64,000 nt of DNA from Catenulispora acidiphila DSM 44928 (GCF_000024025.1 NC_013131.1:4774001-4838000); one strand, 5' to 3'; numbered from the stretch's first letter, positions 28,484 to 37,933 are shown. Made by a program: numbers and translations. The notes: generated by a model not told the origin, from the sequence alone.

Positions 28484-28505
28484 TAACTAACCGTTTGGTT
28501 GATAT
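28484..28505. promoter_or_regulatory. TetR-type operator upstream of TetR (2)
   Basis: The AT-richer stretch TAACTAACCGTTTGGTTGAT has AACC and GGTT half-sites around a GTTT centre (28489-28500), 22 nt upstream of the TetR start at 28467. Operators of this form, overlapping the promoter of a TetR gene, are common. The symmetry beyond the four core bases is partial. Confidence 0.55.
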
Positions 28506-28538
28506 GCTGCCGCCGTGCCCTTGCTCCACCCCGCCGGC

Positions 28539-28922
28539 TCAGCTCGGCTCCAGCGTCCCGAACCGCAGCCCGTCCCGGCTCCGGCCGACCAGCGCCGTGT
28601 ACGGATGGCGCCGCCAGCCGCGGCAGCGCGCGGCCACGCCGATCCGCTTCGCGCCGTCGGGAGAGACAGCCACGCACACTTTGCGGCTCAGACGCGCACC
28701 GCAGCGCTCGCACACGGTCCGCTTCGCGATGAACGCATAAGCCTGCTGAGCGATCCAGACATCGGCAGCGGTGAGGGCGGAGCCAGTGTCAGCGCTGGCA
28801 TCGGCGCCGGCATCAGTGCTGGCATCGGCATCGGCGACCACGTTCGGGACGGCCGAGAGCTCCGCGGCGTGCCACGGCCCGGCGAACATCGAGGACAACT
28901 CGGTGAGCAATATCCAATCCAT
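28539..28922 (-). CDS. hypothetical protein with C-terminal Cys pair
   Basis: This 127-residue protein starts at an ATG preceded by GTGGAGG and reads MDWILLTELSSMFAG. The middle is an Asp/Ala run (VADADASTDAGADASADTGS). The C-terminal 60 residues are basic and contain CERCGARLSRKVC, a possible half zinc ribbon, and RCRGWRRHPYTALVGR. I do not recognise a family. It lies on the strand opposite the following LAL gene, with divergent starts about 100 nt apart. Other frames of the same stretch look like shadows. Gene status is probable, not certain. Confidence 0.55.
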   Translation of the reverse strand: MDWILLTELSSMFAGPWHAAELSAVPNVVADADASTDAGADASADTGSALTAADVWIAQQAYAFIAKRTVCERCGARLSRKVCVAVSPDGAKRIGVAARCRGWRRHPYTALVGRSRDGLRFGTLEPS

Positions 28923-29023
28923 GCCTCCACGCTCTCCCGGCGGACCCGTGTCTCGCCCCCGTGGAAGTCCCTGGCCGCGATGCACCAGGGGACCGGTCCA
29001 GCCACGAACATCGGGGAACGACC

Positions 29024-31741
29024 GTGAAACTGCTTGGGCGACGCGCCGAATGCGCGCACCTGGACGCGCTGTTCAAGACGATGCGTGACGGCGGCAGCGA
29101 CGTGCTCCTGCTCTCCGGCGAGGCCGGCATCGGCAAGACCGCGCTGCTCGACTATGCCGTGCGTGCCGCCGCGGACCTGCGGATCCTGCGAACCTCCGGC
29201 GTCGAGTCCGAGATGGACCTTCCCTACGCCGCCCTGCACCGCCTGTGCCTGCCGCTGCTCGACGGTGTCGACCACCTGCCCGCGCCCCAGGCTGAGGCGC
29301 TGGCGACGGTCTTCGGGACGCGTGCCGGTGAGACACCTGGTCCGTTCCTGGTCGGTCTCGGCGTCCTCAACCTGCTCGCTGAGGCGGCGCGCGGCGGTCC
29401 GCTGCTGTGCGCGGTGGACGACGCGCACTGGCTCGACGACGCCTCCGCGCAGGCCATCGCCTTCGTCGCGCGCCGGCTGCGCGCCGAGTCGATCCTGATG
29501 CTGATCACCAGCCGCGGCCCGATCCCGAGCATGCGCGGGCTCGCCGAGTTCGGCGTGGAAGGCCTGGCGCCGACTGCCGCCGGCGAGCTGCTGGACTCCG
29601 TGGTGCGCTGGCCGCTGGACGACGGCGTCCGCGCCGCGATCCTCGCCGAGGCACGCGGCAATCCGCTGGCGCTGCTGGAACTCCCGCTCGCCTCGCCCGA
29701 CCGGCTCGCCGGCGGCTTCGGGCTGCTGGAAGCCACGGCGCTCACCGGACGCATCGAGGAGAGCTTCCAGCGCCGGATCTCCGAGCTGCCCGCGGACTCC
29801 CAGGAGCTGCTGCTGCTCGCCGCCGCCGAATCGGCCGGCGATCCGGTGCTGATCTGGCGTGCCGCCGCAGTGCTCGGACTGAGTCCGGAGGCCGGGGGAG
29901 CGTGCCAGGACGCCGAACTGCTCACGATCGGCGTGCGCTTCGCCTTCCGGCATCCGCTGGTGCGCTCGGCGGTGTACCACGCGGCGTCGCCGGACGCCCG
30001 GCGCCGGGTGCACCGGGTCCTGGCCGAGGCGACGTCCCGCGAAGCCGACCCCGACCGGCGTGCCTGGCATCTGGCTCAGGCTGCTGAGAAGCAGGACGAG
30101 GCGGTCGCCGCCGAGCTGGAGGCGTCGGCGGATCGCGCGCAGTCCCGGGGCGGGCTGGCTGCCGCCGCCGCGTTCCTGGAGCGTGCCGCAGCCCTGACAC
30201 CGGACCCGGTACGGCGTGCCGAACGAGAACTGCTCGCCGCGCGCGACAAATACCACGCCGGTGCTCCGGAGGGGGCGCAGATCCTGCTGGACAAGGTGGA
30301 ATCCGGTCCGCCGGACGAGCTGCGCTCGGCGCACGTCCGGCAGCTGCGCGGCCACCTGGCGTTCGTCACCGGCGGCGCGGTCCGTGCCCCGAGCCTGCTG
30401 TTGGAGGCGGCGCGGCGCTTCGAAGGCCTCGATCCGGTCCTGGCGCGCGAGACCTACCTGGACGCCATCATCTATTCGCTGCGGACCGGCAGGTTCGCCG
30501 AGGGCGTCACGGTCACCGAGGTGGCCAGGGCCGCGGTCGCCGCGCCGGTCCCGTCCTCGCCGCCGCGAGCTCGGGACGTCCTGCTGGACGCGTTCGCGGT
30601 GCTGTACACCGACGGTCACGTCAAGGGCGTGCCTTTGGTGCGGCAGGCGCTGGAGGGCTTCACGCTGGAGGGACTGTCCGTCACGCAGGCGACGCGGTGG
30701 TTGTCGCTGGCTTGCTACGGAGCTTTCGCAACGTGGGATGACGTGGCGTGGGAGAAGCTCTCGCAGGAGAACGTCCGCCACATCCGGGAAACCGGAGCGC
30801 TGGGCATGCTGCCGGTCGCGCACTCCCAGCGGATGCTGGCGCACCTGCACGCCGGACAGTACCAGGCCGCTGCCGATCTGCTGGAGGAGTCCGACGCCAT
30901 CGTCGCGGCGATCGGCGTGGACCGTCCCGCCTACGACGTGGCGGCGGTGGCGGCGTGGCGCGGTCAGGACGAACAGGCCACTGAGCTGCTGCGCATCGCT
31001 GAGAACGCCGCCGCCGAACGGCGCGACGGCAACGGGTTCACCTTCGTGAAGTACGCCTTCGCGGTCATGTACAACGGCCTCGGCCGCTTCGCCGAGGCGC
31101 GCGAGGCAGCACTGGCCGCCGCCGCGAGCCCGACGGGATCGGCGTTCGCGTTCTGGGCACTGAGCGAACTCGTCGAGGCGGCGCTCCGCTGCGGCGACCG
31201 AGCCCAAGCCGAGCAGGCGATGGAACAGCTCTCGACGACCACCGCACCCAGCGCGACCGACTGGGGTCTGGGCACCGAGGCGCGAGCACGTGCCCTGCTC
31301 AGCGACGGCGCCGAGGCCGAGGCGCACTACCGGGAGGCGATCGACCGGCTCGGGCGCAGCCGCGGCGTGGTCGACCTGGCGCGCACCCATCTTCTCTACG
31401 GCGAATGGCTACGCCGGCAGGACCGGACCGCCGACGCCCAGGAGCAGTTGAGCACCGCGCACACCCGGTTCGTACAGATCGGCGCCGAAGCCTACGCCGA
31501 CCGCGCCCGCCGCGAACTCGCCGCCTGCGGAATCGCGGTCGCCGGTCCCACCGCCCAGAAGACGCTCGAACTGACCGAGCAAGAACGCCAGATCGCCCGC
31601 CGAGCCCGCGACGGCCGTTCGAACACTGAGATCGGCGTCGAGCTGTTCCTCAGCGCCCGCACGGTCGAGTGGCATCTTCGGAAAGTGTTCAGCAAGCTGG
31701 GTATCAGCTCACGGAGGGAGCTACGGACGGTGCTTCCGTAG
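29024..31741 (+). CDS. LAL-family LuxR regulator with AAA/STAND ATPase domain (2)
   Basis: This 905-residue protein starts VKLLGRRAECAHLDALF with a P-loop GEAGIGKTALL (about 32-42) and Walker B-like LLCAVDDAHWLDD. The region 350-830 is helical repeat, and the last 65 residues form the LuxR helix-turn-helix (LTEQERQIARRARDGRSNTE, then VELFLSARTVEWHLRKVFSK). The GTG at 29024 follows GGGGAA. It is the second of three LAL regulators here and is closer in layout to the third (32179-34938) than to the first. Its targets are unknown. Confidence 0.93.
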   Translation: MKLLGRRAECAHLDALFKTMRDGGSDVLLLSGEAGIGKTALLDYAVRAAADLRILRTSGVESEMDLPYAALHRLCLPLLDGVDHLPAPQAEALATVFGTRAGETPGPFLVGLGVLNLLAEAARGGPLLCAVDDAHWLDDASAQAIAFVARRLRAESILMLITSRGPIPSMRGLAEFGVEGLAPTAAGELLDSVVRWPLDDGVRAAILAEARGNPLALLELPLASPDRLAGGFGLLEATALTGRIEESFQRRISELPADSQELLLLAAAESAGDPVLIWRAAAVLGLSPEAGGACQDAELLTIGVRFAFRHPLVRSAVYHAASPDARRRVHRVLAEATSREADPDRRAWHLAQAAEKQDEAVAAELEASADRAQSRGGLAAAAAFLERAAALTPDPVRRAERELLAARDKYHAGAPEGAQILLDKVESGPPDELRSAHVRQLRGHLAFVTGGAVRAPSLLLEAARRFEGLDPVLARETYLDAIIYSLRTGRFAEGVTVTEVARAAVAAPVPSSPPRARDVLLDAFAVLYTDGHVKGVPLVRQALEGFTLEGLSVTQATRWLSLACYGAFATWDDVAWEKLSQENVRHIRETGALGMLPVAHSQRMLAHLHAGQYQAAADLLEESDAIVAAIGVDRPAYDVAAVAAWRGQDEQATELLRIAENAAAERRDGNGFTFVKYAFAVMYNGLGRFAEAREAALAAAASPTGSAFAFWALSELVEAALRCGDRAQAEQAMEQLSTTTAPSATDWGLGTEARARALLSDGAEAEAHYREAIDRLGRSRGVVDLARTHLLYGEWLRRQDRTADAQEQLSTAHTRFVQIGAEAYADRARRELAACGIAVAGPTAQKTLELTEQERQIARRARDGRSNTEIGVELFLSARTVEWHLRKVFSKLGISSRRELRTVLP

Positions 31742-31762
31742 CTTTCGCGAGACAGTCAGGGC

Positions 31763-32149
31763 TCACTCAGGGTCGACGTCGGGGTGCGTGAACCGCACGG
31801 GCTTGCCCAGCGATCGGGCGTAGGCGATTTCGGCTCGGGTGCTGTCTCCGATGGAGTCGCCGACTACGAGCACCTCATCAGCGAGCCGGATCTTCGCCCG
31901 GTGCAGTTCACCGAGCCGAACCTTCAGCGCCTCGGCCTCGACAGGATCGGACCACAGTCCGTGCGGCGACTTCATGTCGAAGCCCGGTTTGACGACGATC
32001 TTCCCGGCTTTGGTCTCCCGCAGATCGGCCTCGGTCATCTCGGTCATGAAGCGGGTGGAGCCGCAGATCACGACGATATGCGGGAGGCTCAACAGCTTCT
32101 TCGCTTCGGCGAGCTTCTCCTCGGGCGTGAGCAGTTGTCGATATGACAC
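31763..32149 (-). CDS. nucleoside 2-deoxyribosyltransferase-like protein
   Basis: This 128-residue protein contains HIVVICGSTRF near the N-terminus and VLVVGDSIGDSTRAEIAYA near the C-terminus, the Rossmann-like pattern of the nucleoside deoxyribosyltransferase superfamily. The last segment includes ARSLGKPVRF. It may cleave or exchange nucleoside or ADP-ribose-like bonds, but many members are uncharacterised. The start is a GTG at 32149 preceded by GAGGAA; the frame continues upstream into the LAL gene only as an overlap. It lies 29 nt downstream of the third LAL gene on the same strand, so both may share a transcript. Confidence 0.75.
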   Translation of the reverse strand: MSYRQLLTPEEKLAEAKKLLSLPHIVVICGSTRFMTEMTEADLRETKAGKIVVKPGFDMKSPHGLWSDPVEAEALKVRLGELHRAKIRLADEVLVVGDSIGDSTRAEIAYARSLGKPVRFTHPDVDPE

Positions 32150-32178
32150 TGGTTCCTCGACTCCTTGGAGTAGATCGT

Positions 32179-34938
32179 CTAGGGGCTCAGTGCGTCGCCG
32201 AGTTCGCGGCGCGAGGTGATGCCCAGCTTGGCGAAGACGTTGCGCAGGTGCCATTCGACGGTGCGGGGGCTCAGGAACAGCTCCGCGCCGATCTCGGCGT
32301 TCGAGTGGCCGGCTGTGGCGAGGCGGGCGATCTGGGCCTCTTGCGGCGTCAGGATCGGGCCGCCGACTGTGCGCCGGCGGACGGTTTCTCCGGTGGCGAG
32401 GAGTTCGCGGCGGGCGCGTTCGGCGAAGGCCTCCATGCCGATGGCTACCGATGCCTCGTGGGCGGCGCGCAGCTCTTCGCGCGCCTGGGCGCGGCGGTTC
32501 TGGCGGCGCAGCCACTCGCCGAACAGCAGGCGGGCTCGGGCTGCGAAGGTGTCGAGGCCGCCCTCGGTGAAGTGCTCGACGGCCTCGCGGTAGCGGTCTT
32601 CGGCGACTTTGGGGGCGCCGGTGAGGGCGTCGGCGAGTGCGTAGGCGCCGAGGGCCCACGGCGTGCCGGCCTGGCTCCAGTCGGCCAGCTGACCGCAGGC
32701 GCGCGCCGCCGCCTGGGGGTCGCCGGCCCGGGTCGCGGCCTCGACCAGCTCGCTGAGCGTGCCGTGGTGCACGGCGAAGTCCGGGTACTCCAGACCCCGG
32801 TTCGCGGCCTGCAATGCCAGCGGGTAGTCGCCGAAGCCGTTGTGCAGCACCGCGCGCGCGTACGCCGCCAGGCCGATCAGCCGTCCCAAGCCGTGCTGCT
32901 CGCCGTCGCGGTCCATGGACTCGGCCAGGTCCAGCGTCGGCTGTTTGTGCCCTTGGTGCGCCGCGACCATGGCTTTGGTGGCCCGGTACACAGCCAGACC
33001 CATCGCCTGCTCGGCGGCCGCGGCGTCAGTGAGCAGATCATCGGCCTCTGAGAAACTTCCGGCGTATCCCACAGCGGCGGCTCGGTAGGTCAGTGCCGAC
33101 GGCAGGATCGAGAGCGTTCCGGTGCTGCGGGCGAAGCGCACCGCCTGATCGGTGATGTCCTGGACCGCCCGCAGGTCGCCCATCTCCATCGCCACGTTCG
33201 CGGCGAACCACAGCAGTGGCAGGTCCTTGGTATCGGTGAAGGAGTGCAGCGCCTGCTCCAGCGGCGCGATCGCGGCGACCGGTCCGTCCGCGGCCCAGGA
33301 GATCAAGCCGTGCACGATCTTCCCGGCCGCGTCGTCGTCGGTCGGCAGGTCGCGGACGATCGCGGCGGCGCGGCGCAGTCCGTCCGGGTCGTTGCGTCCC
33401 GTGCTGAGAGCCGCGCCGAGCGCAGTCAGGGACGTGCGGCGCGCGGCGGCCGGGTCCAGATCGCGCAAGCCGTGCGCCGCGTCCAGCAGTGGTTCGACCG
33501 CCCCGAGTCCGGGGTTGACGACGTGCGTCGCCATCGCGCGCAGCCGGGCTGTGGTCGCGCGTTGCAGCGCGTCCAGCTGACCGAGTTCGGCGGCGGCGAG
33601 CAGATCGGGGACCCGGACTGGCAGTCCCGAATCGAGGTAGGCCTGTGCCGCTGCCAACGCTCGGCGCGCGCGGCCCTGCGAGTCGGGGGTGAGCGCGGCG
33701 GCGCGTTCCAGGAAGGAGCCCGCGGCTGCTCGGCCGCCGCGAGCCAGGGCCCTGTCGGCGGAGCTTTCCAGGGCTGCGGCGACGTCCTCATCGGGCTCGA
33801 CGGCGGCATGCGCTTGATGCCACGCGCGCCGGTCGGGGTCGCGGTCGGCGTCGGTGGCCTCGCCCAGGGCGCGGTGTGCCGCACGCAGCGCCGCGGCATC
33901 GGCGCCGCGCCAGACCGCCGAGCGCACCAGCGGGTGGCGGAAGCGGACCGGGGCGCCCATGGAGATCAGATCCGCAGTCTCCGCAGGCGCCGCAGCCTCT
34001 GGTCCGACCTCCAGGAGCTCCAGCGCGCGCCACAGCAGCGGTGCGTCCCCGACCGGTTCGACCGCCGCGACGAGCAGCAGGGTGCGGGTGTCCGGCGGCA
34101 GCGCTTCGACGCGGCGGCGGAAGCCGTCCTCGACGCGGGTCGCCAGCCCTGCCGCGCCGTGTCCGCCGAAGCCGAACGCCAGCTCCGCTGCCGAGCGGCT
34201 GCGCGGCAGTTCCCGCAACGCCAAGGGGTTGCCGCCGGTCTCGGCGACGATCCGGTCCCGGACGCGGGCGTCCACCGGTCCGGGCAGTGCCTCCTCCAGC
34301 AGGGTGCGGGCGTCGGCGTCGGTGAGTCCGGTCAGGGGCAGATCCGGGAGTCCGGTCAGCCCGGGCAGCGCGGCTGGCGCGTGCGGCCCGTCCGGCGCGT
34401 CCGGCGCCTCCGCCTCGCCGTCGGCGGTCCGCTCGGCGAAGATCAGCGCCACCGCCTCGGCGTCCAGCCGCCGCCCGACGAAGGCCAGGATCAGGCGTGA
34501 CATCAGGTCCAGCCACTGCGCGTCGTCGACCAGGCAGACCAGCGGCGTCTCGCTCGCGGCCTCGGCGAACAGGCCCAGGACCGCCATGCCGACCGCCATC
34601 ATCTCCGGCGGCGTGCCCGAACTCAGACCGAACGCCACGCGCAGCGCGTCCTGCTGGACCGGCGGCAGACCGTCCAGATGTGACAAAAGCGGAGCGCACA
34701 GCTGTTGCAGCGTGGAGTAGGCGAAGTCGGATTCGGCCTCGACGCCGGCGGTGCGGGCGATCTGCAGCTGCCCGGACTGCGCCGCGACGTGCTCCAGCAG
34801 CGCCGTTTTGCCGATGCCGGCGTCGCCGCGCAGCACCAGCACCCGGCTGCGTCCGTCGCGCACGTCGCGGATCAGACGGTCCAGTTTTTCCAGCTCACGG
34901 CCGCGGCCGAGCAACGGGGACCTCGTGGCGCGCGGCAT
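32179..34938 (-). CDS. LAL-family LuxR regulator with AAA/STAND ATPase domain (3)
   Basis: This 919-residue regulator has a P-loop GDAGIGKTALL (about 38-48), Walker B-like LVCLVDDAQWLDL, a long helical repeat region and a C-terminal LuxR domain (LTPQEAQIARLATAGHSNAE, then ELFLSPRTVEWHLRNVFAK). It is divergent from the lanthipeptide synthetase gene, whose start lies 222 nt away, so a role in controlling that cluster is possible, although a RamR-like regulator is also present at its other end. Its own small downstream partner is the deoxyribosyltransferase-like gene. Confidence 0.93.
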   Translation of the reverse strand: MPRATRSPLLGRGRELEKLDRLIRDVRDGRSRVLVLRGDAGIGKTALLEHVAAQSGQLQIARTAGVEAESDFAYSTLQQLCAPLLSHLDGLPPVQQDALRVAFGLSSGTPPEMMAVGMAVLGLFAEAASETPLVCLVDDAQWLDLMSRLILAFVGRRLDAEAVALIFAERTADGEAEAPDAPDGPHAPAALPGLTGLPDLPLTGLTDADARTLLEEALPGPVDARVRDRIVAETGGNPLALRELPRSRSAAELAFGFGGHGAAGLATRVEDGFRRRVEALPPDTRTLLLVAAVEPVGDAPLLWRALELLEVGPEAAAPAETADLISMGAPVRFRHPLVRSAVWRGADAAALRAAHRALGEATDADRDPDRRAWHQAHAAVEPDEDVAAALESSADRALARGGRAAAGSFLERAAALTPDSQGRARRALAAAQAYLDSGLPVRVPDLLAAAELGQLDALQRATTARLRAMATHVVNPGLGAVEPLLDAAHGLRDLDPAAARRTSLTALGAALSTGRNDPDGLRRAAAIVRDLPTDDDAAGKIVHGLISWAADGPVAAIAPLEQALHSFTDTKDLPLLWFAANVAMEMGDLRAVQDITDQAVRFARSTGTLSILPSALTYRAAAVGYAGSFSEADDLLTDAAAAEQAMGLAVYRATKAMVAAHQGHKQPTLDLAESMDRDGEQHGLGRLIGLAAYARAVLHNGFGDYPLALQAANRGLEYPDFAVHHGTLSELVEAATRAGDPQAAARACGQLADWSQAGTPWALGAYALADALTGAPKVAEDRYREAVEHFTEGGLDTFAARARLLFGEWLRRQNRRAQAREELRAAHEASVAIGMEAFAERARRELLATGETVRRRTVGGPILTPQEAQIARLATAGHSNAEIGAELFLSPRTVEWHLRNVFAKLGITSRRELGDALSP

Positions 34939-35055
34939 GGACCCATCTTACGAACGATCATCCGCACCGGGTGTCCACACGGCGCGGGCGCCTGGATACC
35001 CAAGCTTCCACAGAGGAAACAGGGGCAGACGTCACTACCAAGTCATACCGGCGCG

Positions 35056-35068
35056 ATGCGATTCGCAT
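35056..35068. promoter_or_regulatory. 13-bp palindrome upstream of the lanthipeptide synthetase gene
   Basis: ATGCGA-T-TCGCAT is a perfect inverted repeat 91 nt before the LanKC start, in the 221-nt region shared with the divergent LAL gene. Its position suits an activator such as the RamR-like or LAL protein. No clear -35/-10 pair was found in this region. Confidence 0.45.
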
Positions 35069-35159
35069 GGGCTAATCGTGACGCCACGCACTTTCACGGT
35101 AGCTGTCCGCTGACGACAGTTGTTCACATCCCGACGTTCGAAAGGTGAGGCCGCGGACC

Positions 35160-37772
35160 ATGGACGACCGCTACGAGGCGTACACGATGCTCGACCGGCA
35201 TTTCTACGATGCCGTTCGTGGCGTCGGGCCCGCCACGCCCGGCTTCGCTGCCGGGGAGCGGGAGCTGCCGTCCGGGTGGCGGCGCTACGGCCAGGACGAC
35301 TGGACGGTCGTGGAGCCCACGCCGCTGGAGCTGCCGGCGCAGGGCTGGAAGATCCACGCCTCGGCCGCCCTGGACAGCGCCGAGGAGATACTCGCCAAGG
35401 TCTACGAGTACTGCGTCCCGCGCGGAATCGCCTTCAAGTTCCTGCGCTCGCCGGCCGCGCTGCTCGCCCGGGTGTCGAAGTACGCCCCGCGCGGCTACTC
35501 CGGCAAGTTCATCACCATCTACCCCTCCGACGACGCCGCCTGCGAGCGCATCCTCACCGAGCTCGGCGAACAACTCGACGGTCTGCCGAACCCCTACATC
35601 CTCAGCGATCTGCGCTGGAACGCCGGTCCTCTGCACGTCCGCTACGGCGCCTTCGCCAATCGCTACACCGTCTCCGAGAGCGGTTCGGTGGTGCCGGCGA
35701 TGGCCGCGCCCGACGGGACGCTGGTCCCGGACCGGCGCACGCCGGTGTTCCGCACGCCGGAGTGGGTGGAGCTGCCGGAGTTCCTGGCGCCGCAGCTGGC
35801 TGCGCGCAACGCCGTGACGCTCAACGACATGCCGTACAAGGTGGAGCGCGTTCTGCACTTCTCCAACGGCGGCGGCATATATGTCGGCCGTGACACGCGC
35901 ACCGGCGACGAGGTCGTGCTCAAGGAGGGGCGGCCGCACGCCGGACTGGACGCCCGCGGCGCCGACGCCGTGCACCGCGTCGAGCACGAGTACGCGATGC
36001 TCAAACGCCTGGAGGGCATACCCGGCTTGCCGCATGCCAGGGACCTGCTTTGGGTCGGCGAGCACCGCTTCCTGGTCATGGACTACATCGACGACGGCGT
36101 CCCGTTGAGCCGCACGATGGGAGTCCGGTATCCGCTGACCGACCACGCGGCGACCGATGAGGACCGCCAGCGCTACACCGACTGGGCTCTGGACATCCAC
36201 CGCCAGGTCAGCGAGACGCTGGACGCCATCCACGAGCGTGGCGTCGTCTACGGCGACCTGCACATGTTCAACGTGCTGGTGCGCGCCGACGACTCCATAG
36301 CCCTGCTGGACTTCGAAGTGTCCTGCGACGCCGTCGAGTCGGTCCGTCCCGGTCTGGGCAACCCCGGCTTCAGCGCGCCGGCGACGGTGACCGGCGTCGA
36401 CCGCGACCGCTACGCGCTGGCCTGTCTGAGCCTGGCGCTGTTCCTGCCGCTGGCGAACATGATCTGGCTGCACCGTCCGAAGGCGCGCGACTTCGCCGCC
36501 GTGATCGCCGAGCAGTTCCCGGTCCCGCACGGCTTCCTCGCCGAGGCGGTCACGGTGATCACCGGTGTCGACGACCGTGCCCGGCCGCCGGCGCTGAACG
36601 TCCCGGTCCGGATCGAGCCCGAGCCGCACGACTGGCCCGCGATGCGCGCCGATCTGGTCCGCTCCATCGAGGCCAGCGCCACCCCGGAGCGCGACGACCG
36701 GCTGTTCCCCGGCGACATCAGGCAGTTCGCACTCGGCGGGCTCGGGCTCGCTCACGGCGCGGCCGGCGTGCTGTACGCCCTCGACGTCACCGGCGCCGGA
36801 CGCTTCCCGCAGTATGAGGACTGGCTGCTGCGGCACGCCAAGGACCCCGGCGACGGCGCGCGCCCCGGCTTGTGGGACGGCATGCACGGCGCCGCCTTCG
36901 CCCTGGACCACCTCGGCCACCGCGCCGAAGCCCTGGACATCGTCGAGTCCTGTCTGCGCGACAACTGGGAGGCCTATGCCTCCGACCTCGCCGGCGGCTT
37001 GTCAGGGATCGGACTCAACCTGCTGCACCTGGCCGAGCGCACCGGCGAGAACGGACTCGCCGAAGCCGGTCTGCGCGCCGCCGAGATCGTCGCCGAACGG
37101 CTCGCCGCCCCGGACACCGCGCCGACCGTCTCCGGACGCGACGGCTTCCACGCCGGGCTGATGCGCGGGCACTCCGGGCAGGCGATGCTGATGCTGCGCG
37201 CCTTCGACACCGTCGGCGACAGCCGGTTCCTGGACTGCGCCGCCGAGGCCCTGCAACGGGATCTGCGCCGGTGTGTAGTCCGGGACAAGCAGGCCATGCA
37301 CGTCGACGAGGGCTGGCGCACCCTGCCGTACTTGGACGTCGGCAGCATCGGCATCGGCGTGGCGCTGGACGCCTATCTGGCGGTCCGCCCCGACGACGAG
37401 GACCCGAAGTTCGCCGAGGCCGCCGAGACCATCCCCGTGGCCGCGCACTCCCCGCTGTACGCCCTGCCGGGCCTGTACTCCGGGCGCGCCGGGATCATCC
37501 TCTACCTGGCCGGCCGGACCCCCGAGCGTCACCGCGACCCGCTGCTCGCCGCCCAGGTGCGGAGCCTGACGTGGCACACGCTGCCCTACGGCGGCGGCAC
37601 GGCGTTCCCCGGCGGCGGGCTGATGCGCCTGTCCATGGACCTGGCCACCGGGACCGCAGGGGTCCTGCTGGCCCTGGGCGCGGCCCTGCACGACGAGCCG
37701 GTGCACGCACCGCTGCTCGCCCCCAAGACTCCCGTGCCGTCCGGCGCGGGGCAGCCAAAAACAGGAAGGTGA
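35160..37772 (+). CDS. aciKC: class III lanthipeptide synthetase LanKC (catenulipeptin-type)
   Basis: This 870-residue trifunctional enzyme dehydrates Ser residues of the precursor and forms labionin rings. Residues 1-215 are the lyase-like domain. The Ser/Thr-kinase-like domain (about 225-510) has ATP Lys255 in VVLKEG, the catalytic loop GDLHMFN (Asp366, Asn371) and LLDFE (Asp384). The C-terminal cyclase-like domain (about 515-850) lacks the three zinc ligands of LanC/LanL: WRTLPYLDVGSIGI and GLYSGRAGI stand where Cys and Cys-His would be. This places it in class III rather than IV. The ATG at 35160 follows GGTGAGG; a GTG at 35145 is less likely. The order synthetase-precursor-transporters matches ramCSAB. 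From memory it is AciKC of Catenulispora acidiphila. Confidence 0.95.
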   Translation: MDDRYEAYTMLDRHFYDAVRGVGPATPGFAAGERELPSGWRRYGQDDWTVVEPTPLELPAQGWKIHASAALDSAEEILAKVYEYCVPRGIAFKFLRSPAALLARVSKYAPRGYSGKFITIYPSDDAACERILTELGEQLDGLPNPYILSDLRWNAGPLHVRYGAFANRYTVSESGSVVPAMAAPDGTLVPDRRTPVFRTPEWVELPEFLAPQLAARNAVTLNDMPYKVERVLHFSNGGGIYVGRDTRTGDEVVLKEGRPHAGLDARGADAVHRVEHEYAMLKRLEGIPGLPHARDLLWVGEHRFLVMDYIDDGVPLSRTMGVRYPLTDHAATDEDRQRYTDWALDIHRQVSETLDAIHERGVVYGDLHMFNVLVRADDSIALLDFEVSCDAVESVRPGLGNPGFSAPATVTGVDRDRYALACLSLALFLPLANMIWLHRPKARDFAAVIAEQFPVPHGFLAEAVTVITGVDDRARPPALNVPVRIEPEPHDWPAMRADLVRSIEASATPERDDRLFPGDIRQFALGGLGLAHGAAGVLYALDVTGAGRFPQYEDWLLRHAKDPGDGARPGLWDGMHGAAFALDHLGHRAEALDIVESCLRDNWEAYASDLAGGLSGIGLNLLHLAERTGENGLAEAGLRAAEIVAERLAAPDTAPTVSGRDGFHAGLMRGHSGQAMLMLRAFDTVGDSRFLDCAAEALQRDLRRCVVRDKQAMHVDEGWRTLPYLDVGSIGIGVALDAYLAVRPDDEDPKFAEAAETIPVAAHSPLYALPGLYSGRAGIILYLAGRTPERHRDPLLAAQVRSLTWHTLPYGGGTAFPGGGLMRLSMDLATGTAGVLLALGAALHDEPVHAPLLAPKTPVPSGAGQPKTGR

Positions 37773-37777
37773 AGAAG

Positions 37778-37933
37778 ATGACCGAGGAGATGACTCTGCT
37801 CGACCTGCAGGGCATGGAGCAGACCGAGACCGACAGCTGGGGCGGCAGCGGCCACGGCGGCGGCGGCGACTCGGGCCTGAGCGTCACCGGCTGCAACGGC
37901 CACAGCGGCATCAGCCTGCTCTGCGACCTCTGA
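37778..37933 (+). CDS. aciA: class III lanthipeptide precursor (catenulipeptin-type)
   Basis: This 51-residue peptide has a leader with TLLDLQGME, the LxLQ-type motif recognised by class III synthetases, and a Gly-rich core. The core contains two labionin patterns: Ser32-x2-Ser35-x3-Cys39 (SGLSVTGC) and Ser43-x2-Ser46-x2-Cys49 (SGISLLC). The C-terminus is LLCDL. It is encoded 5 nt after the synthetase behind GGAAGG. It agrees with my memory of the AciA/catenulipeptin core that begins GHGGGG and carries two labionins, with SapB-like surface activity. The exact leader cleavage site is not visible. Confidence 0.95.
   Translation: MTEEMTLLDLQGMEQTETDSWGGSGHGGGGDSGLSVTGCNGHSGISLLCDL

Noticed and set aside
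28688-31390. 900-residue minus-strand frame opposite the second LAL regulator
   Set aside because: It is a shadow frame of high-GC coding DNA. Its translation is Gln/Arg/Gly-rich with no domain, while the plus strand has a clear P-loop and LuxR domain.
35124-36920. 598-residue minus-strand frame opposite the lanthipeptide synthetase
   Set aside because: No domain, unnatural composition, and the plus strand encodes a clear LanKC kinase.
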